Positions 45,432 to 55,467 of a DNA stretch of 64,000 nucleotides are shown in pieces. The notes under the pieces were generated by a model. It searched no databases. It was given only the letters and a program-made list of their open reading frames with translations, and was not told the DNA's origin. Numbering within the stretch: position 1 is the first letter of the stretch; each line of letters starts with the position of its first letter. Source of the DNA: Legionella waltersii (GTDB lineage Bacteria; Pseudomonadota; Gammaproteobacteria; Legionellales; Legionellaceae); NCBI RefSeq assembly GCF_001468085.1, contig NZ_LNZB01000060.1:378790-442789 (forward strand), given 5' to 3'. The position numbers and the translations under genes were made by a program.

Positions 45432-46706
45432 ATGTACAATTCATCAGATGTATTCAATTTACCAATTTCTTCTGACGCTGACAAACGTCAATCTGACGTG
45501 TTTTTACCCTCCTCGCTAACGTCTGCAAGAGACATTACCGGTATTCCAGAAGCGATGACTGTAAGTTATTGGGATGATAAATCGCAATTACATCAAGACT
45601 ACGTCGTCATTGGTGGGGGGATTATTGGATTAGCAACAGCTGTTTTTCTTAAAGAGTCAGAGCCAGATGCACGAGTTTTGGTGTTAGAAAGTGGTGTTTT
45701 ACCTTCAGGTGCTAGCACGCGAAATGCTGGTTTCACCTGTTTTGGAAGTTTAACTGAGATTTTAGACGATGTAGAGGTAATGGGCATTGAGAAAGCCATT
45801 GCCCAAGTTAAAGATCGTTGGGAGGGGTTAAAATTATTACGGCAGGCTTTAGGGGATGACGCCATAGGTTTTAGCCAAAAGGGTAATTATGAATTAATTA
45901 GCGAGGAATTAGTTCCTCAATTACAGCACCTAGAAAGCACCAACAAGCTCTTACGCCCTATTTTTGAAGACGATGTATTTGTCCGTGTGGACGAACAAAT
46001 TGACGAGTTTGGATTTTCCAAGAACCATGTCAAAGCACTCGTCCTGAATCAATTTGAAGGCGAGCTAGATTCAGGGAAAATGATGCAAGTATTGCAACAA
46101 AAGGCACAATCCTTAGGGGTAGTGATTCGATATGGAAGTAAAGCAGAGCGTCCACGTAATAGTGTTGGTGGATTAGAAATTCCAGTTAAAAGCGAGCAGG
46201 GAAAAACAATATTATTCCGAGCAAAAGCAGCGGCAGTTTGTGTGAATGGGTATACTCAACATCTTTTACCTGAGTTTGGTATTCAACCAGGTCGAGGTCA
46301 AATTCTTGTAACGGCGCCGCTTGAAAAACCTCTTCGATTTAACGCACCATGCCACATGGGAAAAGGATATTGGTATTTCAGGGCTTTGCCTGATAATCGT
46401 ATTTTATTCGGCGGAGGAAGAAATTTGAATTTTTCTCAAGAAACCACCACTACACTGAGCACCACGCCTGACATTATGGGACCACTTAAAGAGATTCTAA
46501 AGCAAGTGATAGTGCCTGGACAAGATCCTAAAATTGACTATTCATGGGCAGGTCTGATGGGTTATTCTCATGATCATTTGCCTAAAGTTGAAGTAGTCCC
46601 AACACAGCCTCATCTCATTCTAGGTTTTGGCTGTAATGGTATGGGTGTGGCAAGAGGCTTTCATACTGGACAAAAGACGGCAGCACTTTTGAAAACTATG
46701 GCATAA
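45432..46706 (+). CDS. DAO-family FAD-dependent amine/amino-acid oxidoreductase
   Basis: About 424 aa. The dinucleotide-binding strand is DYVVIGGGIIGLATAVFLKE, followed by LVLESGVLPSGASTRNAGF, which is typical of DadA, ThiO and PuuB-like oxidases, and the C-terminal FAD contact is LILGFGCNGMGVARGFHTG. It oxidises a secondary amine or amino acid; the substrate is unknown. The frame is open upstream, but AAGGA at 45419-45423 places the start at ATG 45432. It converges with the following minus-strand gene with only one base between stop codons. Confidence 0.82.
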   Translation: MYNSSDVFNLPISSDADKRQSDVFLPSSLTSARDITGIPEAMTVSYWDDKSQLHQDYVVIGGGIIGLATAVFLKESEPDARVLVLESGVLPSGASTRNAGFTCFGSLTEILDDVEVMGIEKAIAQVKDRWEGLKLLRQALGDDAIGFSQKGNYELISEELVPQLQHLESTNKLLRPIFEDDVFVRVDEQIDEFGFSKNHVKALVLNQFEGELDSGKMMQVLQQKAQSLGVVIRYGSKAERPRNSVGGLEIPVKSEQGKTILFRAKAAAVCVNGYTQHLLPEFGIQPGRGQILVTAPLEKPLRFNAPCHMGKGYWYFRALPDNRILFGGGRNLNFSQETTTTLSTTPDIMGPLKEILKQVIVPGQDPKIDYSWAGLMGYSHDHLPKVEVVPTQPHLILGFGCNGMGVARGFHTGQKTAALLKTMA

Positions 46707-46707
46707 A

Positions 46708-47709
46708 TTAAGCTATGTGAGAAAAGGGAATACTTCGAGGGTTCGACTGAGCTTCACGTTCTTCCACCACCATTGCTTCTTCAATTTGTTTCTCAATCGT
46801 CAGTGAAGTTAGAGACTCAATTGTTGTGTCAAGGGGAGAGTAGACTCCATGACCAGCCCTTGGCACTTTAGATTGAATCCCCTGATTTAATTGTCCTTTA
46901 GGATCTAATACAATTAAATCATCAAGTGATTTTGCTCCTAAGTTAAAAACCACGCTACTGCCAAATAAAGGGGTAGGATTCGCTTTTTCTTGAGTTAATC
47001 GTTTAAACGTTTGCTTATAACATAAACTAGGTTCTTCGGTGTCACTTCCAGCACCAACCAAAGTCACCTGATTTCTTAATGTTGACCAAGTGAGTTTTCT
47101 ACCCGTAAGATGTTGTACGTCTGAAAGTATTTTGTCCAGTTCTTTTTGAACTTCCAATTTTGTTGTGCGATTTCCGTTGATATGCGCGACATAATAACAA
47201 GGAGTTGCATGTTGATCATGGGTGGCAATCAAGAGACCGACACAATCTACAAAACCTTCGGTACCTAAAATGTCTAAGTCATCTTCTTTAAATCCTGCTC
47301 CTGCATCAACGCCTACCCGATAACAACTTAATCTCTTCATGCTTTTAATCGTATTCGAGTTAGATAACTCTATAAATTCTTTGCATTTTTTTACAAGTAA
47401 GGAAAATTCTGGTTCTGCAGCTTCGTCCCGTTTCTTCTGTAAGTTTTTTAAGAGTATAGCTACTCTCCAGTTGTCCTCATCGTTAAGGTCTATTTTTGAC
47501 ATTGCGTCTATTGCGTCATCGAATTTGCCGTAGTGTGAAAGTTTTGTATAATAGTCTGACACGTCACCGAGTCTTATGTGTTCTGTATCCAGCAGAACGA
47601 CCTCATGGTTATCTTTCTCTATAACAATCTTGACCATTTTGTTAAACCTATCACATAATGTATTTGTATTATACACTTGGGGTGTGATTTGTGTAAATAT
47701 AATGCTCAA
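46708..47709 (-). CDS. Orphan protein with possible CheD/CNF-like deamidase site
   Basis: 333 aa (or 309 aa if ATG 47637 is used); neither start has a strong ribosome site. A central segment, GTEGFVDCVGLLIA (Cys156) followed 20 residues later by YYVAHINGNR (His176), has the Cys-His spacing and strand pattern of the CheD/CNF1/BLF1 glutamine deamidase fold. CheD itself acts on chemoreceptors, but nothing else here is chemotactic, and length and composition are effector-like. The C-terminus is acidic with an EE-rich helix (IEEAMVVEEREAQ). The fold assignment is tentative. Confidence 0.5.
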   Translation of the reverse strand: MSIIFTQITPQVYNTNTLCDRFNKMVKIVIEKDNHEVVLLDTEHIRLGDVSDYYTKLSHYGKFDDAIDAMSKIDLNDEDNWRVAILLKNLQKKRDEAAEPEFSLLVKKCKEFIELSNSNTIKSMKRLSCYRVGVDAGAGFKEDDLDILGTEGFVDCVGLLIATHDQHATPCYYVAHINGNRTTKLEVQKELDKILSDVQHLTGRKLTWSTLRNQVTLVGAGSDTEEPSLCYKQTFKRLTQEKANPTPLFGSSVVFNLGAKSLDDLIVLDPKGQLNQGIQSKVPRAGHGVYSPLDTTIESLTSLTIEKQIEEAMVVEEREAQSNPRSIPFSHIA

Positions 47710-47903
47710 TTGAGGTAAGCTATTGAGCCATCATCAATCGTTAATACGCAAGTTAGACCAAAATAACCAAAGCTACCTTTATTCATGAATCGTTATCAAT
47801 GAACATGAAACAAGGTGTTCTGAGTTGTTTATGACAAACCTTTTGGTTAAGATCTCCTTGAAATTACCTCTGTTCTGAAGAACAAACGCATGGTCTAAAT
47901 CCA

Positions 47904-48506
47904 GTGAATTATCCAGTACTCTATACTTTCAGGCGCTGTCCTTTTGCGATTAGGGCAAGAATGGCACTTGCTTACTCCAAGATAAATGTCGAACAACGCG
48001 AGGTAGATCTTAAAAATAAACCCAAGGAGATGCTTTTAGCCTCACCCAAAGGCACTGTTCCAGTGCTGGTTTTAGAAGATGGGCATGTTATTGATGAAAG
48101 CATTGAGATCATGATTTGGGCTTTAACACAATCTGATCCAGAAGGATGGTTATGTAATACACTCAGAGATCAATCCAATGAGTTAATTCGCTTGAACGAT
48201 AAAGAATTCAAACCGATTTTGGACAGCTATAAATACCCACAAAGGACAGCGAAAAGGGATCCAATTTATTACAGAGACGAATCCAAGGATTATCTCAATG
48301 CGTTAAATTCATTATTGCTGAAAAAGCGATTTCTGTTAGCAGATCGCATCAGTATAGCTGATGTTGCGTTATTTCCTTTTATCAGACAGTTTTGCATGGT
48401 TGACCCACAATGGTTTGAACAAAGTGAATATTCAAATTTGTACACCTGGTTGCAGTTTTTTTTAAACTCGGAATTGTTTCTTGGGGTAATGAAAAAACTG
48501 GATTGA
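47904..48506 (+). CDS. Glutathione S-transferase-like protein
   Basis: 200 aa. The thioredoxin-like N-terminal domain has LYTFRRCPFAIRARMAL, a Cys-Pro-Phe start like GrxB and omega-type GSTs, and the cis-Pro segment KGTVPVLVLEDGHVIDES, which binds the glutathione backbone. The helical C-terminal domain has the conserved SIADVALFPFIRQF. The apparent start is GTG 47904, as no ATG fits. Likely a glutathione-dependent thiol transferase or peroxide-defence enzyme. Confidence 0.82.
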   Translation: MNYPVLYTFRRCPFAIRARMALAYSKINVEQREVDLKNKPKEMLLASPKGTVPVLVLEDGHVIDESIEIMIWALTQSDPEGWLCNTLRDQSNELIRLNDKEFKPILDSYKYPQRTAKRDPIYYRDESKDYLNALNSLLLKKRFLLADRISIADVALFPFIRQFCMVDPQWFEQSEYSNLYTWLQFFLNSELFLGVMKKLD

Positions 48507-48860
48507 CAAGCATAAAAACAAGCTATTCGTTTTTAATGCATTTGCAGTGTCAGGAATTTAGCTCAGAATGATTGGCATACTATCCCTCTGTTTCTGCACG
48601 CGTAGTTATCAATACCAGCAATCCATTTAAATCTCAACCTAAATTGGTTTCTTCTGTTTCTATATCGGCCAACAATGACTCTAAACCGCTTAGCATTGCA
48701 ATCACCTTCTCGTTTAAAACACACTCACTAGAGAGCGAATTAAAACTCGAAGTTCGAGTATTAAAAACAATCATAAAAAATCAATGCTCGTTTTTCGGTG
48801 GCAAAGTCTAGTGAGCTTGCTATAGTTTAATCATTCGATGGGTTTAGTGTGTATGAATTG
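48507..48860. other. Intergenic region before ada
   Basis: No convincing gene. A TTG-initiated 79-codon frame at 48572-48811 lacks a ribosome site and has Ser/Val-rich nonsense-like composition. A minus-strand 46-codon frame in the same place also lacks one. No dispersed repeat is seen. Confidence 0.5.
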
Positions 48861-49922
48861 ATGATTGAGAAGCAGACACAACTGTATTATAAAGCTCTCC
48901 TTGCAAAAGATAATCAGTATGAAGGAGTATTCTATGTGGGAGTCAAAACAACGGGTGTTTTTTGCCGACCCACTTGTCCAGCAAGAAAACCTAAAATAGA
49001 GAATTGTGAGTTTTTTAAATCAGCACAAGCTGCATTACTTGCATCCTATAGGCCCTGCAAGCGGTGTAAACCTTTATCTCATCCGAATGAAGTGTCAGAC
49101 TTAGTACGCTTTTTGGTTGACGCTGTAGAAAGAGAACCTACAAAACGATGGAAGACGGTGGATTTTAAGAATCTTTCCATTGATGAATCTACTGCGAGAC
49201 GGCAATTTAAAAAACGATTTGGAATGACCTTTGTGGCTTATGCTCGTGCTCGCAGAATGGGAGAAGCGATGAAAGAAATTAGAGGTGGGAGTTCGGTGAT
49301 TGAGGTTCAATTGCAAACTGGTTATGAATCAGGAAGTGGCTTTCGTGATGCGTTTTCAAAAATACTAGGTGATGTACCTGCCCGAGTTGATCAGCATTTG
49401 CAAGTGTTGAAAGCAACATGGACTGATACCATTTTAGGACCTATGGTTGCTATGGCAGATGATAATGCTCTTTATTTACTGGAGTTTGTCACTCGACGAG
49501 GATTGGAACGTGAAGTAGAACGTTTGCGACGCAGGGGTTTTGCCATTATTCCAGGAGAAAATAGCATTTTATCGTCGATTACTCGTGAACTTAAGGCGTA
49601 TTTTGAGGGCACCCTTTTCGAGTTTAAAACACCTTATCGTGTGTTTGGAAGTCCCTTTCAACAGCAAGTCTGGGATGCGCTTTGTAAAATACCCTATGGA
49701 GAAACTCGAAGTTACAAGGAACAAGCTATTTCGTTAGGGAAGCCAAGTTCTTTTAGAGCAGTTGCCAATGCCAATGGGATGAATCAATTGGCACTCATTA
49801 TCCCATGTCATCGCGTAATAGCCAGCGATGGAACTTTAGGGGGATATGGTGGAGGTATTGCTGTAAAACAATGGTTGCTTGAACATGAAAAGCAATGCTG
49901 CAAGCATGGCTCAGTTGAATAG
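48861..49922 (+). CDS. ada: Ada: methyl-sensing regulator and O6-methylguanine-DNA methyltransferase
   Basis: About 353 aa with the full Ada layout. The N-terminal zinc domain (GVFCRPTCPARKP and RPCKRCKP) repairs methylphosphotriesters and becomes an activator. An AraC-type HTH follows (~85-180; STARRQFKKRFGMTFVAYAR), and the C-terminal methyltransferase carries IIPCHRVIASDGTLGGYGGG with the acceptor Cys at ~315. It repairs alkylated DNA and switches on the adaptive response. Start at ATG 48861 (a GTG lies 12 bases upstream). No alkB or alkA neighbour is visible. Confidence 0.93.
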   Translation: MIEKQTQLYYKALLAKDNQYEGVFYVGVKTTGVFCRPTCPARKPKIENCEFFKSAQAALLASYRPCKRCKPLSHPNEVSDLVRFLVDAVEREPTKRWKTVDFKNLSIDESTARRQFKKRFGMTFVAYARARRMGEAMKEIRGGSSVIEVQLQTGYESGSGFRDAFSKILGDVPARVDQHLQVLKATWTDTILGPMVAMADDNALYLLEFVTRRGLEREVERLRRRGFAIIPGENSILSSITRELKAYFEGTLFEFKTPYRVFGSPFQQQVWDALCKIPYGETRSYKEQAISLGKPSSFRAVANANGMNQLALIIPCHRVIASDGTLGGYGGGIAVKQWLLEHEKQCCKHGSVE

Positions 49923-50192
49923 GTTGAGCTTTTTCTTTATTCTTTCACTAGTTGTCAATGCTCTATCAAGGCAAATAGGAATAACCTTGATGGAACATCG
50001 CGTAATGAGTGAAGAACAACATGATTTTACATCCAATCCGTCATATAATTTTATATTGAATGATGAGGTTATTGCTTTTATTGTGGAGCAACGCTTTTGA
50101 ACTTTAGTAATTGATTCCAATTCTTTCAGCATGAATAAGATCCAGCGGCTCTCTATTCATTGGCTGGGTTTATTTACAATAAGGGAGTGTCC

Positions 50193-50861
50193 ATGCAGGA
50201 TTGTGTAGAAACTATTAATAAGGACTTAATTCATGCGGAAAATAAAGGACTTGATGACTTACATAACCAAATGAATCAATCTCTCATGGAAGCTCAGCAT
50301 CTTGTCTTTGAAATTCTTCCTGAGCTTATTAAGCAAATCATTGAGCAAAAACTATGGCAAGAGAAGAATCACATCAATTTTGGTGAGTACGCATTAGATG
50401 CATCATCTAATGGTTTGAATGTAAACAATAACAACAAGTTATGGCTATTAAAGCGCATTATGGATATTTATGGACAGCATGCGGTTGAATGGAGTGATGT
50501 TCTAACACTAGTTGATGGAGCAGCCAGGAATTATGCTAAGAAGAATAAAATTCAAATGAAAGCCTTGCATCGTAGTTTGGATTATACAGATAAGGCCCAA
50601 ACTGCTTCTACAGACGACGCAATTACCTACTTACCATCCCGCACTAAATCAGAAGATGGTCAACTTTTAAAATTACGTCACACGGACCAAGAGGCTTACC
50701 ATAAGGTTACAAATGGCGAGATGTCTTTAAAAGAGGCATTTCCCAAAAAACCTCGAAAATACATAGAGCCTATTGAATGGGTGAAAACCAAATTTAATTC
50801 TCTATCTAGCTCTGATCGAGAGTCATTTATTGCTTGGATTGAACAGCAAAAAGACTCATAA
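50193..50861 (+). CDS. Orphan hydrophilic helical protein
   Basis: 222 aa, fixed at ATG 50193 by AAGGGAG 6 bases upstream; the TTG at 50160 is not needed. Mostly helical, with a glutamine/asparagine-rich first half and a basic, polar second half (YLPSRTKSEDGQLLKLRHTD, FPKKPRKYIEP). No signal peptide. The second half loosely resembles small DNA-associated proteins of plasmids or phages, but I cannot assign a family. It stands alone between ada and the GGDEF/EAL gene. Confidence 0.6.
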   Translation: MQDCVETINKDLIHAENKGLDDLHNQMNQSLMEAQHLVFEILPELIKQIIEQKLWQEKNHINFGEYALDASSNGLNVNNNNKLWLLKRIMDIYGQHAVEWSDVLTLVDGAARNYAKKNKIQMKALHRSLDYTDKAQTASTDDAITYLPSRTKSEDGQLLKLRHTDQEAYHKVTNGEMSLKEAFPKKPRKYIEPIEWVKTKFNSLSSSDRESFIAWIEQQKDS

Positions 50862-51059
50862 AAGATGAGTTGCCTTGTATTTAATAAGTATTCAAGAGTT
50901 CGCATGAAAAATAGCCTAGTGATTAAAGTCTGGCGCTGTTCTATCCAAATTCCAGTTCCTTAAACTGTTTGTGACATCACTAGAACAACCGGATCTTTTG
51001 CTTCCCAAACTCATAGCGTTGGTTAGACTACCATCACCCGCTCTAATGCCCTTGGCAGG

Positions 51060-53420
51060 CTAATTTTTGCAAAGCTTGTCTACAATACTGTTAAAATCAC
51101 AAGGTTTAGCAATGTAATAGCCTTGAACATTATGACAACCTTGTTTTTCGCAAAAAGTATAATGTTCCTTTGTTTCCACCCCCTCAACCGTAATTTCTGT
51201 ATTGAGTGAATGGCAAATGTTTATGATGGAACAAATCAAATTCATCTCACGTGGATCCGAAAATATCGATCGTAAAAACTGCTTGTCTATCTTTACAGAA
51301 TCAAAATGAAGATTTTGTAAGTAACTAAAACTTGAATACCCTATTCCAAAATCATCCAGGGCTGTGGTAACTCCTAATTCTTTTAATTGTTGAATAAAAA
51401 ACTGGGCTTTATCTAAATCAAAAAGCAAATCTTCTGTAAATTCAAACTCTAATAACTCCGGTGGGCATTTTGTTTGACGTATGGTTTCCAATAATCGATC
51501 TATGTCCTCAGCTGTTTTCAATTGCTCTGCCGAAATATTGATTGAAAATCGTATGGGTTTGTCACAATGATCTAATAATTCCAGACGCTTTTGACAGGAT
51601 TGCTCTAAAACCCATAAACCTATTTCGTTCATTAATCCTATTTCGTTCGCGAGCGGGATAAAGACATCTGGGCCTACTTGATCCCTCCATCGTAATAAAA
51701 CTTCAACTTTTACCCAATCTTGCTGTTCTATATTGTAAATGGGTTGAAACACCAAATAAAAGTTATCGTTTATGATGGCGGACCTTAACTCTTCACTTAA
51801 GTACTGTTTGTGTGAGATTTTTTGTGAATACTCAGGAATATAGCGTTCATAAAATACAGTACCCTTTTTTTCCTTTGCTTTATACATCGCTATGTCAGCA
51901 TAGGAAATCAATTTATCAATATTGATGCTGTCACAAGGGAAAAAACTAATGCCCATGCTGGTTGTTATTAGGTGCCTTTGACCATCGATTTTGATAGGGG
52001 ATTGTACTTTTTTAATTATTTTATTAATCAACGGATCCACATCGGATTTGTATTGAAGGTTGGACAAAATGCAAATGAACTCATCCCCGCCAAGCCTCCC
52101 GACAACATCAATGGGTCTTATTGCCTTTTTCAATCGTTTGGCAAATTCAATCAACACATCATTTCCTACTTTATGTCCCAAACTATCGTTTATTAGTTTA
52201 AAATTATTAATGTCCATAAACACCAAAGCAAAAAGACGGTCTTTATTTTCATGACTATGAATGAACTCTTGGATTCTAGTATAAACCGTTCTTCGATTGG
52301 GTAATTGTGTTAAACTATCGGCCATACCCAGTTCATTCATTTCCTCTTGAATCTCGGTCTCGGTAATATCTTTAAAAATCCACACATAAGTAGAAGATGC
52401 CTGATCTTGGTAGGACAGCACACGTACCTCAAAAATGCCTCCTTTATTTTTCTGTATTTTAAAAGGAGCCAAAGACCTGCCATGAATAGGGAAGGGGAAA
52501 TTCAAAGAAAAATAATTCGATCCAGTGATTTGTTGTTTTAAATGATCGACCAAATCAGTCATTTTCTCAAAGGCTCCGATCTCCAAGTCCCATTGGTTGG
52601 AGAACAGATTATTTACATGGTATTTCTGAGAATACTTTTCAATGTACAGAACGCCTGAATCCAATTTTTCCAGCAAAAAACTTAAATCACCTTTTAATTC
52701 TATTTCTTTGTTTACCATGTTCTGATTGAGTTTTCGAATTTCTTCAATGGATTGCATAATCTTGTTTTCAATTATTGATCTTTGATTGATGTTCTTCTTA
52801 ATGGAGGCATTGAGTCGACCTATTTCTTGAACTTGTTGGGATTCAGTTTCAATGAGTTGAGAGTTTGTCTCTAAGCTGTCATAATATTTTTTTAATAAAT
52901 TATGATACTGTATGGCCATATTGGATAAAAATAAAAACAAGGTGATTAAGCCTATGCCCTCATAGAAAAAAAGCTCTCCTTTTAATAAGATACTAAGTCC
53001 AAAAAAAGCCAAGGTAAAAAAACCGTATACTACGTAGAAAAAATGCAAATAAACCAAGAAGGTGGTAGCACCCGCAGTTACCCCAACAATAACCAATCCG
53101 ATGAGTATGCAATTAATTTCGGGATGAAAATAAACAAAAATACTCAAAGCAAACCAAATAATCATCGAGCATAAATTACTAAGTATAAAAAGAGCTCTTT
53201 TATTCGCGATACTATTTTTTACAAAAAGTAGAATAATCCTTATGAACACCAATATTAAGGACAAAAAACACCAGTCGACCAAGGAGTCCTCAAAAATGAG
53301 CCATGTTAAGAGGACTGCAAAAAACTCAGAGGCAACGCTAAGGGGCAAAAGATCCAACCCCCTATTTAATAATGGAGAGTTATTGAAAGATGAACGAAAA
53401 AAAGCCGTATAGCTATTCAT
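51060..53420 (-). CDS. Membrane GGDEF/EAL protein of the NosP-type operon
   Basis: 786 aa: about six membrane helices (~20-190), a coiled coil, a PAS-like region (~250-350), then GGDEF (GRLGGDEFICIL, ~440-451) and EAL domains. The GGDEF motif and the upstream RxxD inhibitory site (RPID) are intact. In the EAL half, EVLLRW, INISAEQL, FEFTEDLL, LDDFGIGYSS, VKIDKQF and EGVET are all present. Both c-di-GMP synthesis and breakdown are therefore possible. It is the last gene of a three-gene operon, overlapping the one before by 8 bases. The arrangement parallels Lpg0279-0277 of L. pneumophila, where a NosP/kinase pair controls such an enzyme. Confidence 0.88.
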   Translation of the reverse strand: MNSYTAFFRSSFNNSPLLNRGLDLLPLSVASEFFAVLLTWLIFEDSLVDWCFLSLILVFIRIILLFVKNSIANKRALFILSNLCSMIIWFALSIFVYFHPEINCILIGLVIVGVTAGATTFLVYLHFFYVVYGFFTLAFFGLSILLKGELFFYEGIGLITLFLFLSNMAIQYHNLLKKYYDSLETNSQLIETESQQVQEIGRLNASIKKNINQRSIIENKIMQSIEEIRKLNQNMVNKEIELKGDLSFLLEKLDSGVLYIEKYSQKYHVNNLFSNQWDLEIGAFEKMTDLVDHLKQQITGSNYFSLNFPFPIHGRSLAPFKIQKNKGGIFEVRVLSYQDQASSTYVWIFKDITETEIQEEMNELGMADSLTQLPNRRTVYTRIQEFIHSHENKDRLFALVFMDINNFKLINDSLGHKVGNDVLIEFAKRLKKAIRPIDVVGRLGGDEFICILSNLQYKSDVDPLINKIIKKVQSPIKIDGQRHLITTSMGISFFPCDSINIDKLISYADIAMYKAKEKKGTVFYERYIPEYSQKISHKQYLSEELRSAIINDNFYLVFQPIYNIEQQDWVKVEVLLRWRDQVGPDVFIPLANEIGLMNEIGLWVLEQSCQKRLELLDHCDKPIRFSINISAEQLKTAEDIDRLLETIRQTKCPPELLEFEFTEDLLFDLDKAQFFIQQLKELGVTTALDDFGIGYSSFSYLQNLHFDSVKIDKQFLRSIFSDPREMNLICSIINICHSLNTEITVEGVETKEHYTFCEKQGCHNVQGYYIAKPCDFNSIVDKLCKN

Positions 53421-55467
53421 TCTTTCTCATCCTAGTCAGTTTATTCACTAAGGTAACAAGCTCATAAATGCTAAAGGGCTTTACTATATACTCGGTTACT
53501 CCAAAATTTAAAAACGATTGGATGTGATTTTCTTCAAGACTAGGAAGACATATTAAAGTGGGCATGTCGAGTTCAACAAAAAGACCCTCCAGGATAGTAA
53601 TCGCCTGTTTAGACAGGGTATTTAAGTTAACCATAGCTATATCGGCTTTAGCATGTGTCGACTTGCAAGCGCATGCCTCCGATCCATAGGGAAATACTTC
53701 GTAACCTAAGGCGTGCAATACATTAGTAAAGAAAAACAGAGAGTCTTTATTAAAATCAATCAGTAGAATGGATTGTTTTTGACAATCAAGCTTGGGCAGG
53801 GCATTTTGCTGATCAGGAGTGCTCACTAAGCTTAATCCATAACGAAACAATGTACTTTGTAAATGCTGCATCCAGAATTCCCCCTCAATCCTTACCAACG
53901 GAACACCTAATTTGAGTGGTCCATTCTCGTCCGCCCTCCCCAAAGCAATCAATCCTAAGAAATCGGGTGTTAAATAACTGGATATTTCCAAAAGAACTTC
54001 TTTATGAATTCGTGATAAATCATCAAAATTCGTAATAATCAAATGGTATTCATCCTGCGTCAAGCGTCCATCTTTAATAAGCTGAACAGCCTCATCTGAT
54101 GAAGAAGTGGCTTTAAATCGAAACAATTCTGTTAATCCATACTCTGTTAGAGATCCTAAAATGGACGATTTTGATTGTTCTAATACAAGGGCCTTTAATT
54201 TTACTAAAGAAGAATGATGGTTAAATCCATCCAGTTGGATAGAGAAATGAAGTCTAAAATCAATTGTAAAGTTACTTTTTTCGTTATTGATTATATAGTA
54301 TTCAATAAAACGATAAATCGGACTCCTTTTTAAACAGTCCAATTTATAGGTAATGCGCTCATCAGGGAGTTCATCTTCTTGACTAAATTCTACAGAAAGG
54401 ACTATTTTAGGCTGGGAACCGGCAGAAAAATGCACCGGTTTGAAGCTTACTTTCGTAATATCGGATGTAAAAAAAAACTGGATAAGCTCAGTAATGAGGT
54501 CATAAAAAAACTCAGAAAAAACATCGAGTTGTTCTTTTATTTTAACATCTACTGGACATTCTATAGTATTTAACTCATTTTTTAAGAAGTTATTTAATCC
54601 TTCCGTAAAATAAGGAATAAGGGCATTGAGATAAAATCCTTGTTTTTCTTGATCATCGTTATAAAATTTGTGTTGCATGAAGATTTCAGCTCCAGAGTCT
54701 TTTCGAAGCATATTATGAAATAAAAACAATTGAAGGCTCTGTAACTCAGGATTTGCATTGCATCTTAGTAATTCTTGAATGCTCAAAATTTTCTGGTTAT
54801 TTGAGGCCATTATTTGGCTAATCTCATGAAGACTTTCTTTTTTTAATTGCAATTCCAGTAATAATTTACTGTACCTGGCGTTTTCTTTTAATTTTTCAAT
54901 AAAAATTGGGCCAATGTCCTCAATAATAATCGCATATTCACTTAACTTATCATCAGTATAGATTGGTTTAATGCAATATTGGGTAATAAACTCTCTTTTG
55001 GGCGGACCCAAAGACACCAAGGCCCCTTCAGGACAATGGTAATTCGCTCCGCATTCAAAGTAATCGCTTAATCGCTCGAAATCAACGATCCGATTTTGGG
55101 AGTTATAAAATACAAAATGATCGGTTAGTGGGGTATTGACCAACTGACTCATCTCTTTATAAAATGTTGATATGGCTTGGTTATTTAAACTCTGAATACG
55201 CCATTGAGTATCAACACTAATGATACTGTCCTTGTTCATGCTATGTATTTTGTTGATTTCATACTGATATTTTGTATTTACTTTATTGATTTCATCTGAA
55301 GCGATATCTAAAGATCGCTCCATTGCATATCGGTATTCATCGTAATCTTCATAAGTATCCGATACCATTTTTAACAGTTTTTTCCACGACTCGTTTAAGC
55401 CATCAAAATCAAGGCCTATATCCTGTCGTTTAAGTTGATTCAGCAGAATATCATGTAATTTGGTCAT
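53413..55467 (-). CDS. PAS and degenerate kinase/receiver protein partnering NosP
   Basis: 684 aa, soluble. A helical N-terminus is followed by a PAS domain (~80-200; DSIISVDTQWRIQSLNNQAI). A helical segment (KESLHEISQIMASNNQK) and a sheet domain (~300-400) look like the dimerisation and ATPase parts of a histidine kinase, but no clear H, N or G boxes remain. Two receiver-like domains follow. The last (ILLIDFNKDSLFFFTNVL, VKPFSIYEL) has Asn in place of the phosphorylated Asp (AMVNLNTL). By position it equals the NosP-associated hybrid kinase, so it may have become a phosphorylation-independent relay. It overlaps both neighbours. Confidence 0.7.
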   Translation of the reverse strand: MTKLHDILLNQLKRQDIGLDFDGLNESWKKLLKMVSDTYEDYDEYRYAMERSLDIASDEINKVNTKYQYEINKIHSMNKDSIISVDTQWRIQSLNNQAISTFYKEMSQLVNTPLTDHFVFYNSQNRIVDFERLSDYFECGANYHCPEGALVSLGPPKREFITQYCIKPIYTDDKLSEYAIIIEDIGPIFIEKLKENARYSKLLLELQLKKESLHEISQIMASNNQKILSIQELLRCNANPELQSLQLFLFHNMLRKDSGAEIFMQHKFYNDDQEKQGFYLNALIPYFTEGLNNFLKNELNTIECPVDVKIKEQLDVFSEFFYDLITELIQFFFTSDITKVSFKPVHFSAGSQPKIVLSVEFSQEDELPDERITYKLDCLKRSPIYRFIEYYIINNEKSNFTIDFRLHFSIQLDGFNHHSSLVKLKALVLEQSKSSILGSLTEYGLTELFRFKATSSSDEAVQLIKDGRLTQDEYHLIITNFDDLSRIHKEVLLEISSYLTPDFLGLIALGRADENGPLKLGVPLVRIEGEFWMQHLQSTLFRYGLSLVSTPDQQNALPKLDCQKQSILLIDFNKDSLFFFTNVLHALGYEVFPYGSEACACKSTHAKADIAMVNLNTLSKQAITILEGLFVELDMPTLICLPSLEENHIQSFLNFGVTEYIVKPFSIYELVTLVNKLTRMRKNE

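Noticed and set aside
48572-48811. 79-codon frame before ada
   Set aside because: TTG start, no ribosome site, no recognisable content.
49879-50100. 73-codon frame overlapping the end of ada
   Set aside because: It begins inside the conserved Ada C-terminus in another frame, and nothing suggests initiation there.
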